A stretch of 64,000 nucleotides of DNA from DATLMR01 sp035634255. Lineage in GTDB: Bacteria > Acidobacteriota > Blastocatellia > UBA7656. The position numbers and the translations under genes are program-made. Positions 1-9,700 of this stretch are shown here, piece after piece; position 1 is the stretch's first letter; every line of letters begins with the position of its first letter. The stretch covers positions 6,667 to 70,666 of the forward strand of contig DASQDI010000064.1 of assembly GCA_035634255.1 (NCBI GenBank). The letters are read 5' to 3'. The notes beneath the pieces were generated by a model that made no database searches, had not been told where the DNA came from, and worked only from the letters and a program-made list of their open reading frames with translations.

Positions 1-847
1 ACCCGTCATTGTTGATGGCCGAGCCTTTGATTATCGCGCGGATGGAGTCCCCTTCTTCGAGCGCGTCTTCCAACCGCTTTAACAGAACCACCCCCGCCCC
101 GTCGCCGCTGACGGTCCCGTTGGCCCCGGCGTCGAAGGCTCTACAGTGTCCGTCGGGCGAAACGATGCCGCCCCCCTGATAAAGGTAGCCTGACTTCTGC
201 GGGATTCTTATAGAAACTCCGCCGGCCAGAGCCATGTCACACTCGCCATTGAGCAGGCTCTGGCAGGCGAGGTGGACCGCGACAAGGGAAGTGGAGCATG
301 CGGTTTGAACCGTGATGCTCGGGCCGGTCAGGTTCAGTTTGTAAGAGACTCGCGTGGCCAGGAAGTCCTTGTCGCTTGCGATCAGCAGTTGGAGAGGCCC
401 GAACGATTCTATCAGGTCCCGGTTCGAGTAGAGGCTCAGCAGGTAGGTGTTCATGCTCGTGCCCGCGTAAACGCCTATCCGCCCGCCGTAACTCTCGCAG
501 TCGTGGCCCGCGCTCTCGATGGCCTGCCACGCGCATTCCAGAAATAAGCGGTGCTGCGGGTCAAGAATCTGCGCCTCCCTGTGGTTGAAGCCGAAGAAGG
601 CGGCGTCGAACAAATCCACGTCGTCGACCACGCCTTTCGCCTTGACGTAATCGGGGTCCCCGAGCGCGGAAGGCGGCACGCCCGAAGCCATCAACTCCTC
701 GTCGGTAAAAAACGAGATCGATTCTACGCCCCTTTTGAGGTTGTCCCAGAACTCGTCAACGTCCTTTGCGCCGGGGAAACGGCACGCCATCCCGACGATA
801 GCTATTTCTGAAGCGGACAGGTTATCGTTCATCTCCGAGCTGTTCAT
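1..847 (-). CDS. Polyketide synthase, N-terminal ketosynthase part (runs off window)
   Basis: This is the first ~280 residues of a type I PKS; the gene continues past the left edge. The protein opens with the KS signature IAIVGMACRFPGA, carries DPQHRLFLECAW around residue 100 and the active-site motif TACSTS (Cys near residue 183), then DGHCRAFDAGANG. The KS performs decarboxylative Claisen condensation on an ACP-bound chain in the cytoplasm. Two in-frame ATGs are possible, at 847 and 832; 847 is preferred because GAGG lies 6 nt upstream. It lies 47 bp after the C-LLM-PCP gene on the same strand, so it is probably the next enzyme of the assembly line, receiving the chain from the NRPS. AT, reductive and carrier domains cannot be judged because they lie outside the window. 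Confidence 0.93.
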   Translation of the reverse strand, partial: MNSSEMNDNLSASEIAIVGMACRFPGAKDVDEFWDNLKRGVESISFFTDEELMASGVPPSALGDPDYVKAKGVVDDVDLFDAAFFGFNHREAQILDPQHRLFLECAWQAIESAGHDCESYGGRIGVYAGTSMNTYLLSLYSNRDLIESFGPLQLLIASDKDFLATRVSYKLNLTGPSITVQTACSTSLVAVHLACQSLLNGECDMALAGGVSIRIPQKSGYLYQGGGIVSPDGHCRAFDAGANGTVSGDGAGVVLLKRLEDALEEGDSIRAIIKGSAINNDG

Positions 848-894
848 CCATCCCCTCGTTAGCGTGTCAATCGCTCTTGATCCGTCAACCGCTC

Positions 895-3750
895 TTAACC
901 CGTGTGCCCGGCTCTGGGTCGCTGCTTCCTTCTCATCAGCGCCCGGCGAGTCTCGGCCCGGCCCTGCATTTCCTGGAGGGGCGCGCTCGCGGCCTGGTCG
1001 CTGCTCAAATGCTTCGCCAGAGAGCTCACGGTCATGTACTTGAACATATCCATCATTGATATGTTTCTGTTCAGAATCATTTCGAGCCTGCTGTGAATCT
1101 TCTCCATCAGTATCGGGCTCCCGCCGAGGTCAAAGAAATTGTCATTGATGCCGACCGCACCGACCCCTACCACTTCCCGCCAGACCGCGGCGATAGTTTT
1201 CTCCAGTTCGGTCCGGGGAGCCGCGGCCGCCGATTCCCGGCGGCGCGGGCCTCCCCTTTTGTTGCTCGCTTCTTTCACCAGATTGAGGTGATCGAGACCC
1301 GACAGGACCGAAGCGGCGTCAACCCCGAAATCAATCAGGCAGGCGATCTCGTCTATGCCCGCCGCTTTAAGCTTATCGACCATCCGGAGGCAGGTGTCCG
1401 GCGTGCCGAACAGCCCGCACGTCTCGTAGTACCGATTGAATGCGTGAGTCACCAGCGCGTCCGCGTTCTGCTCCGTGATGTGCTTCGGGTCGACCTCAAG
1501 GCCGGCGCCTTTCGCGAGGCCGATGAGCAGGTCGAGGGAGCTTTTCAGGTAGTTGCAAAAAGGCACCCGCACCTTCTCGCGAACCGCGTCGAAGTCTTCG
1601 CCGACGAAAGTGTGAAGCATCAAGGTCACATGGCCCGAACCCTCGTGGCTGTGGTCGCGCCACGCCTTGCGATAGATGGCTATCTTTTCTGCCACCAGCT
1701 CGACGCTCTGGCCGAGCAGGTGAGTAATCATGTTGGCGCCGATCTCGCCGGCCATTTGGAAAGTCTCGACGGAGCCGAAAGCCGTGACCCAGACCGGGAG
1801 CTCCCGCTGAACCGGTCGCGGAAGAATCTTCACCTGCACTTCGTTTCCTGCGCCGCCGATGAAAGGTAATGATTCGCCCCGCCATAGCCTGCGGACGGTC
1901 TCGATGTGACCGGCCATCACCTTTCTGCGGTCGGCAAAGTTCTCGGGCGCGAAAACGAAATCGTCGGCGTGCCAGCCCGACGCGAACGACAGCCCCACCC
2001 TCCCATTCGACAGGTTGTCAACGACGGACCATTCTTCAGCGACCCTGATCGGGCTGTGAAGCGGCAGGACAACACTGCCGGCCCTGATCTGAATCCGCTC
2101 GGTGACCATCGCGATTGCAGCGCCGGTCACGGAGGGGTTCGGGTATAAGCCGCCGAACGCATGGAAATGGCGTTCGGGAGTCCAGACCGCCGAGAAGCCA
2201 TGCCGGTCCGCGAACTTCGCGCCCTCGATGAGCAGTTTGTATTTGTCTCGGGCGGCCTCGTCCTCGTCGGTCGCAAAGTAGAACAGGCTGAAATCCATCC
2301 TCCTGCCCGCCGGCTCGTCGGTCTGCTCTACGCCCGTCTGCTCTGCGCGGCCCGGCCACGCATCTTTCAAGCCATCTTTCGATAGCGGTAAGTCCGAGAT
2401 TCGCCGCTGAGGGTCTGCGACCGCCGCGCTTACCAAACTTTCGAAATCCTCCGCCATCCGATCAATCGTCGCGGCGTCGAAAAGGTCCGTGTTGTACTGC
2501 AGGCTGGCGGCGAGCCTCCCTTCCGAATCAACCACCGTCATGGTCAGGTCCAGCATGGACGCCTGCTGCTCAAGGCCCAGTGATTCAAGCTCAAGCCCCC
2601 CCAGATTGATCCGCCTGCCCGCCTCGCCCGCCAGAAAAGAGAGCACCGTCGGGTCCCCGCTCTCGTAGAAGACGAACATCGCCTGAAACAGCGGCGAGCG
2701 GCTCGGGTCGCGGGCAGGCTGAAGGCGCTCGACCAGTAAGGGGAAAGGGTAGTCCTGATGAGCTAAGGCATCCAGCACTGTATGGCGCACCCGTCCGAGC
2801 AGAGTTCTGAAGGTCGGGTCACCCGAAAGGTCGCCCCGTATCACGACAGGGTTGTGAAAGAAGCCGACAACACTCTGAAAATCCTCCCTGCGAGCCCCGA
2901 CCGGCGGCGAGCCCAGCAGAACCTCTCTCTGGCCTGTCCGGCGATGGAGCAACACCTGTAGGGCCGCCAGCAGAGCCATGAAGAGGCTGACCCCCTCCGC
3001 CTGCGCGAATGATTTGAGCCGCTCGGTCAACTCTTCGTTTAGCCTGAAGGTCTGTGTGGCGCCTCGAAAAGTTTGCGCTTGCAGGCGGGGCCGGTCAGTC
3101 GGGAGGTTCAGGGCCGGCAGGTCTCCGGCCAGTTGCTTTCGCCAGTAATCCCAGAGCCCCTCCCCCCGTGGGCCTTCCAGCATCTCAACCTGCCAGTCGG
3201 CGTAGTCCAGATATTGCGTGGCGAGTTCCGGCAGCCCCGCGTCGACGGCCGCTCTCTCCGCCGCGTAGAGCGCGCGGAGTTCATCGAGGATTATCGCGAA
3301 GGATAAGAAATCGACTACGATGTGGTGCATCGTAAGCAGAAGCACGTGTTCCTGCCCTGACCGGGTGAACAGGCTCACGCGGATGACGGGCCCCCTTTCC
3401 AGATCGAAGGGGCGATGAGATTCTTCAACCAGCAGGCCCATCAGTTCATGCCGATCCCGGGTCGAAACATCTACGTGTCGGAAGTCTATAGCCTGATGTT
3501 TTCGTACCTGCTGGACCGGTTTGCCTTTGATCGCCGGGAAAGTAGTTCTCAAAGAAGCGTGGCGGTCGATCAGTTTTTGAAAGGCGCCGCGCAGAGCCGG
3601 AACGTCGATGGCGGAGTCGGACCGCGCCGCGAGTATCACGTTGTAAGCCGCGCTGTCAGGCGTAAGCTTCTGAAGGAACCACAGGGCCCGCTGGCCGTAG
3701 GAGAGGGGCCCGGTGCGGCTTATTAAATCCTGCTCGATGATCTCGTTCAT
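895..3750 (-). CDS. NRPS protein C-LLM-PCP, without A domain
   Basis: This is a 951-residue NRPS component. Residues ~15-440 form a condensation domain with the catalytic motif HHIVVDF (HHxxxD present, the usual following Gly is Phe). Residues ~484-835 are an FMN-dependent luciferase-like monooxygenase of the type embedded in secondary-metabolite megasynthases, starting MDFSLFYFATDE and containing GLSFASGWHADDF. Residues ~850-920 are a carrier domain. No adenylation domain is present. The carrier motif reads DNFFDLGGSPILM where the family has LGG[DH]S, so the phosphopantetheine serine position holds Pro and the residue before it is Ser. The C domain probably receives the acyl-Ala-Thr chain from the upstream synthetase 27 bp away; LLM domains in such enzymes oxidise the tethered intermediate. 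Whether this module loads a building block is unclear. Confidence 0.92.
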   Translation of the reverse strand: MNEIIEQDLISRTGPLSYGQRALWFLQKLTPDSAAYNVILAARSDSAIDVPALRGAFQKLIDRHASLRTTFPAIKGKPVQQVRKHQAIDFRHVDVSTRDRHELMGLLVEESHRPFDLERGPVIRVSLFTRSGQEHVLLLTMHHIVVDFLSFAIILDELRALYAAERAAVDAGLPELATQYLDYADWQVEMLEGPRGEGLWDYWRKQLAGDLPALNLPTDRPRLQAQTFRGATQTFRLNEELTERLKSFAQAEGVSLFMALLAALQVLLHRRTGQREVLLGSPPVGARREDFQSVVGFFHNPVVIRGDLSGDPTFRTLLGRVRHTVLDALAHQDYPFPLLVERLQPARDPSRSPLFQAMFVFYESGDPTVLSFLAGEAGRRINLGGLELESLGLEQQASMLDLTMTVVDSEGRLAASLQYNTDLFDAATIDRMAEDFESLVSAAVADPQRRISDLPLSKDGLKDAWPGRAEQTGVEQTDEPAGRRMDFSLFYFATDEDEAARDKYKLLIEGAKFADRHGFSAVWTPERHFHAFGGLYPNPSVTGAAIAMVTERIQIRAGSVVLPLHSPIRVAEEWSVVDNLSNGRVGLSFASGWHADDFVFAPENFADRRKVMAGHIETVRRLWRGESLPFIGGAGNEVQVKILPRPVQRELPVWVTAFGSVETFQMAGEIGANMITHLLGQSVELVAEKIAIYRKAWRDHSHEGSGHVTLMLHTFVGEDFDAVREKVRVPFCNYLKSSLDLLIGLAKGAGLEVDPKHITEQNADALVTHAFNRYYETCGLFGTPDTCLRMVDKLKAAGIDEIACLIDFGVDAASVLSGLDHLNLVKEASNKRGGPRRRESAAAAPRTELEKTIAAVWREVVGVGAVGINDNFFDLGGSPILMEKIHSRLEMILNRNISMMDMFKYMTVSSLAKHLSSDQAASAPLQEMQGRAETRRALMRRKQRPRAGHTG

Positions 3751-3777
3751 AACTTTAAGCTTCGCGGGGGTGTATTC

Positions 3778-6700
3778 TCAGGGCTTGCCCTTCACCCGAA
3801 TGCGCTTCCTGAATTGCTCGCGCTGCTTCATCGATTCCCTGCGGGCCTCGACCTCAGCGCCGCTCTGGCGCCGGACCGCGCTCTCGACTTCAGCGCGCGT
3901 CAGGTATATGGCCAGAGAGCCGACGCTCGTGTAGGTGAACACCTCCACCATCGATATGTCCCGGTCCAGGGCTTCGCGCAGCTTGCCGCAAGCCTGAGCC
4001 ATGAGGAATGAGTCTCCGCCCAGGTCGAAGAAGTTATCATCGCGGCCCACCTTTTCGACATGAAGCACTTGCCGCCAGACTGCGGCTATAACTTTTTCCG
4101 TCTCGGTATGAGGCTCGACGTAGGGTGATTCGAGGGCCGGGCGCTCGCCCCCCGGCAGAGGGAGCGCGCGCCGGTCTACTTTGCCATTGGCCGTCAGCGG
4201 GAATGCTTCCATCATCACGAAAGCCGCCGGCACCATATGATCCGGCAGCTTCTCTTTCAAATAGGCCCGCATCTCGCTCCCCGTCAACTGCCCTTCCCCC
4301 CTCGCCACGAGGTATGCTATCAGGCGCTTTTCTCCGCCCGCCTCTTCGTGCGCGGTCACCACGCTCTCTCTGATCGCGTCGTGCTCCATCATCGCCGCTT
4401 CGATCTCCCCCAACTCGATTCGGTAGCCGCGCACCTTCACCTGCTGGTCCGTCCGCCCCAGATACTCAAGCTCTCCGTTCGGAAGGTACCGAGCCAGATC
4501 GCCCGTTTTATACAGCCTCGCCCCCTCGCGGTCTCCGTAGGGGTTCGGTATGAACCGCTCCGCGGTCAGCTCAGGCCGGTTTAAATAACCTCGCGCCAGC
4601 CCCTCGCCACCCACGTACATCTCTCCCGCTACGCCTATCGGCACGGGCTCCAGGTGCTCATCCAGCATCAGCAATTGCAGGTCCGGTATCGCCTCCCCGA
4701 TCACACTGCCCGCGCCGGCGCTCAGGTCGCTCTCCCTCAGGGGGCGGTACGTCACATGCACGGTCGTTTCAGTTATGCCGTACATATTCACCAGCCGTGG
4801 CTTCTGATCGCCGTGCCGCTCGAACCACTGTCTTAAGCTTTGTAACTCAAGCGCCTCTCCCCCGAATATCACCACGTTTAACGACAGTTCCCGGCGCCCG
4901 CCGAGCCCTTCTTCCACCCGCATCAATTGTCGAAACGCCGAAGGAGTCTGGTTCAGGACCGTCACTTTCTCCCGCACCAGCAACTCGTAGAATGCTTCAG
5001 GCGTCCGGCTGGTCATGTACGGGACCACGACGAGCCGCCCCCCGTAAAGTAACGCCCCCCATATCTCCCACACCGAAAAGTCGAATGCGTACGAGTGAAA
5101 GAGCGTCCACACGTCCTTCTCGTTAAACTCGAACCATGAGCGTGTCGCTTCCAGAAGCCGTGTTACATTCGAGTGGGTGACGACCACACCTTTCGGCTTC
5201 CCCGTCGAGCCCGACGTGTAAATCACGTATGCCGGGCTCTCGACTGATGTCCCGCTGGCTATGTTTGCCTCGCTCTCCTCGTTGACTGCCGCCCACTCGG
5301 AATCCAGGTCCACTATCGTCGCGGTGAGTTCAGGCAGCCTTCCGATCATCTCCCGTCGCGTTACGAGCACGGGCGCGCGGGCGTCATCCAACGCGTAAGC
5401 CAGACGCTCTTTCGGGTACGCAGGGTCTAAGGGCACGTAAGCCCCGCCCGCTTTCAATATCCCGAGCACTCCTACGAGCATCTCTACCGAGCGTTCTACG
5501 CAGAGTGCCACGCAGACCTCCGGCCCCACGCCCAGCTTTCGCAGATGATGCGCGAGTCGATTCGCGCGCCGATTCAACTCCCGGTACGTCAGCGCGTCCT
5601 GCTCGAACACCACCGCGGTCGCTTCAGGCGTCCGCTCAACCTGCATTTCGAACAGCTGACTAATTGAAAAATCCTGCCGGGGGCGGCGGGCAGAGTTGTT
5701 CCATCCGAGCAATCGTTTCCGCTCCGACCGGGTCAGTAGAGGCAAGGCCGAGACAGGCAAATTCGGGTCGTCGGCAATGCCCTCAAGCAGGGTCGCGAAA
5801 CTCCCGACCATACGCTTGATCGTTTGAGCGTCGAACAGGTCCGTGCTGTACTCCAAGCCTCCGACCAGACGCCCCTCCTCTTCCCACACATTCATCAGCA
5901 GATCGAACTTCGACGCGCCGTTGTGAATCGGCACCTGACTCAAAGCCAGCCCCGGAATCTCCACGCGCCGGAGCGGGTCGTTATGGAGGGCTAACACGAC
6001 CTGAAACAGCGGGGTGTGGCTCAGGCTCCGTTCCGGCTGAAGCTCTTCGACCAGCTTCTCTACAGGCAAGTCCTGGTGCGCGTACGCGCCGAGCGCCACG
6101 TCGCGCACGCGCCGGAGCAGGCCTGTGAAATCGGGGTCGCCGCTCATGTCCGTGCGCAGGACCAGCATGTTTGAAAAGAACCCGATCAATGGCTCCACTT
6201 CGATCCGGCCCCGGTTCGCCACAGGCGTGCCCAGGACGACATCGTGCTGCCCAGAGTAACGACAGATCAGCGTGTTGAACGCCGCCGTCAGCGTCATAAA
6301 AAGCGTGACACCATTCGCGCGGCTCAACTCTCTGAGCCGCCTCGACAGGTCGGCGGATAGCTCGAAGGCTTCGACATCGCCTTCGAAAGTCTGCACCGCC
6401 GGGCGCGGTCTATCCGCGGGCAACTCCAGCACCGGGGGAGCGCCCGAGAGTTGCCGCTTCCAGTACGCGAGCTGCGCTTCGAGGGCGTCCCCTCTCAACC
6501 ACTCCTGCTGCCAGTGAGCGAAATCGGGGTATTGAATCGGCAGGTCCGGCAGAGCGGCATGCCTGCCCTCCGAGAAGTATTGATACAAGGCCGCCAGCTC
6601 GCGGGCGAAAATTTCAATCGACCACCCATCGGAGGCGATGTGGTGAGTTGTGATGACGGCCATATAATCCTCGCCATCCAGCCTCACCAGTTTCGCTCTC

Positions 6701-9700
6701 AGCATAGGGCCTTTCGTCAGGTTGAACGGCCGCCGGGATTCCTCCGCTGCCAGCCGTACCGCTTCGGCCTGCCGCTCACTTTCGGGCAGGTGAGTCAGAT
6801 CAATCAACGGCATCGCGAGTCGATGCGCCGGAGTGATTATCTGCACGGGCTGTCCGTCTACCGTGACGAAAGTGGCCCGCAACGCTTCGTGGCGCGCGAA
6901 GATTTCGCTGACGCTCTGTTCAAGAGCGACCGCGTTCACAGGGCCTTTCAGGCGGATGACGAAGGGGATGTTATAAGCCGGGCTGCCCGGCCCCAGTTGA
7001 TGAAGAAGCCACAGACGCTGCTGCGCGAAAGAGAGTTCCAGCCTCCCGTCACGCGAAACCCGCTCGATGGGCGGCAACCGTGTCGCTCGCCCCGCTCTCA
7101 TCGCCGCCTCTATCTTTTCGGACAGCCCGGCCACGGTGGGAGACTCGAACAGGCTGCTGAGGGGCAACTCGATGCGCAGGGCGTCCTGAATCCGTGAGAC
7201 GACTTTCGTCGCCATCAGCGAATGCCCGCCCAACTCAAAAAAGTTGTCGTGGATGCCGATTCGCTCGACGCCCAGGACCTCGGACCAGATGCCGGCCAGC
7301 ATCTCTTCGCCGGGAGTGCGTGGGGCGGTAAAGCCCTCCCCCAGACCCGACACGGGCCAGTCCGTTCGGGGGAGCCTTCGGCGGTCTATCTTGCCGTTTG
7401 GGGTGAGGGGCATCGCTTCGAGAAACATGAAAGCGGCGGGGATCATGTAGTCCGGGAGCTTCTGCCTCAGGTAGGCGCGCAGGCTCGCCACATCTTCCCC
7501 CTGCTCTGACGAAGCCACGACGTAGGCCACGAGCCGCTTCTCTCCCGCCTCACCTTCCCGCAGCAGCACGGCCGCGTCCCGCACCGACGGGTTGCCGCGC
7601 AGGCTCGATTCGATCTCTCCCAACTCTATGCGGAACCCGCGCAGCTTCACCTGATTGTCGATTCGCCCCAGAAAATCGAGTTGCCCGTCTGCCCGCCATC
7701 TGACCTGATCCCCGGTGCGATACATCCTCGCGCCGGCCTCGTGGCTGAATGGGTCGGGCATAAACTTCTCTGCCGTAAGCTCCGGCCTGTTCAGATAACC
7801 GCGCGCCAACCCCTCGCCCCCCAGGTACAGTTCGCCCGCCACCCCGATCGGCACCGTCTGGTATCTTTCGTTCAGCACGTACGCCTGCGTATTGGCTACG
7901 GGCCGACCTATCGGCACACCGTTGCTCTGTTCTTCCCTCTTCAGCCATACGTAAGTCGAGTACGTCGTATCTTCCGACGGGCCATACAGGTTCAGCACCC
8001 GCTCCACCCTCGTCTGCTCATATATCTGCCGCACCAAACTACGGTGCAGAGCCTCCCCGGCCAGGTTCACCACCCGCACCGACGATGGCACGCCCTTCAT
8101 CCGCAGCAACTCCGCCATCGCCGAGGGCACCGTGTTGACCAGCTTCACCTGATCACTCCCCATCCATTGCGGCAGGCTCAGAGCGTTGCCTGCGACTAGC
8201 ACTCTCCCGCCCCAGCTCAGCGGCACAAACAGCTCGAATACTGACAGATCAAAACAGATCGAGGTCGAAGCCATTACGCATTGCAGTTCATCATCCGAAA
8301 ACGCTTCCCGCGCCCAGTGCATCAGCACACTCGCGCTCCGGTGCTCTATCGCCACTCCTTTAGGTCTTCCCGTCGAACCCGAAGTGTAAATCACGTATGC
8401 CAGATTCCGGGGCGGCACTCCACTGCCCACCGCCGCGCTGCTGGTGCCGGCAATCTCTGCCCCTCTCTCGTCCAGACAGAGCAATGCCGCGCGGCTGTTC
8501 GACAGCCTCTCGGCAAACCGCCTCTCCGTGAGCAGCACCTCGGCCTGCGCGTCTTCCACCATCAACTGCAACCGCTCCTGCGGGTAGCCGGGGTCGAGAG
8601 GCACGTACGCTCCGCCCGCCTTCAATATCCCGAGTATCCCCACCACCATCTCCGGCCCGCGCTCAAGGCAGACCCCCACCCGCGCCTCCGGCCCTACTCC
8701 CTGCCCTCGCAGGTAGCGCGCAAGCTGATTGGCTCGCCTGTTCAGTTCGCCGTAGCTAATCTGCTCGCCCTCGAACACCACCGCCACGGCATCAGGGCTC
8801 CTCTCCGCCTGCGCTTCAAATAACTGGTGGATGCACCGGTCGTCTGGGAAATCAGCGCGAGTCTGATTCCATTCAACCAGCAAACGCCGCTCTGATTCGG
8901 AGAGCAGTGGGAGCTGTGAAACCTGCCTGCGCGGCTCCGTCACGACGGCGGTGAGCAGGCATTTAAAGTTTTCGACGATCCGGCTGATCGTGGGGCCGTC
9001 GAACAAGTCCGTGTTGTACTGCAGAGAGCCCGACAGTCCGCCCTCCGCCTCGGCCATCGCCAGCGTAAGGTCAAACTGAGCGATTTGCTGCCGTAAGGGT
9101 GCCGATTCAAGGGAGAGGTCGCCCAGTCGAATCTTTGCGCCCCCTTCGCCCAGCGCGAACGATGCAAGGCCCTCCTCGTCGAGCGACGGCGCTTTATGAA
9201 AAACGAACATCACCTGAAAGAGAGGCGGCCTGCCTGGGTCGCGGTCGGGTTGCAGCCGCTCCACGAGGAGGTTGAAAGGGTAGTCTTGATGGGAGAGCGC
9301 GCATAAAACGGTTTGCCGCACGCTATCGAGAAACCTGTCGAACGCGGGGTCGCCGGAAAGGTCGGCCCGCAAAACCACCGGGTTGACGAAGTAGCCCACA
9401 ATATCTCTGAACTCCGCCCGCGCGCGGCCGGCCGTCGGAGAGCCTACGAGGATATCTTCTTCGCCGCTGTAGCGGTGGAGCAACACCTGAAAGGCTGCAA
9501 GCAGGACCGTATAAAGCGTTGCGTTATGCGCCCGCGCCAGAGCCTTCAGTTCGTCCGTAAGCCCTCGGCCGAGCTTAAAACTTTGAGACGCGCCGCGGTA
9601 TGTCTGCACCGATGGCCGGGGCCGGTCCGTGGGCAGGTTCAGCGTCGGCAACTCACCCGCAAGCTGCCCTCGCCAGTACGCCCACAGCCGCTCGCCTTCC

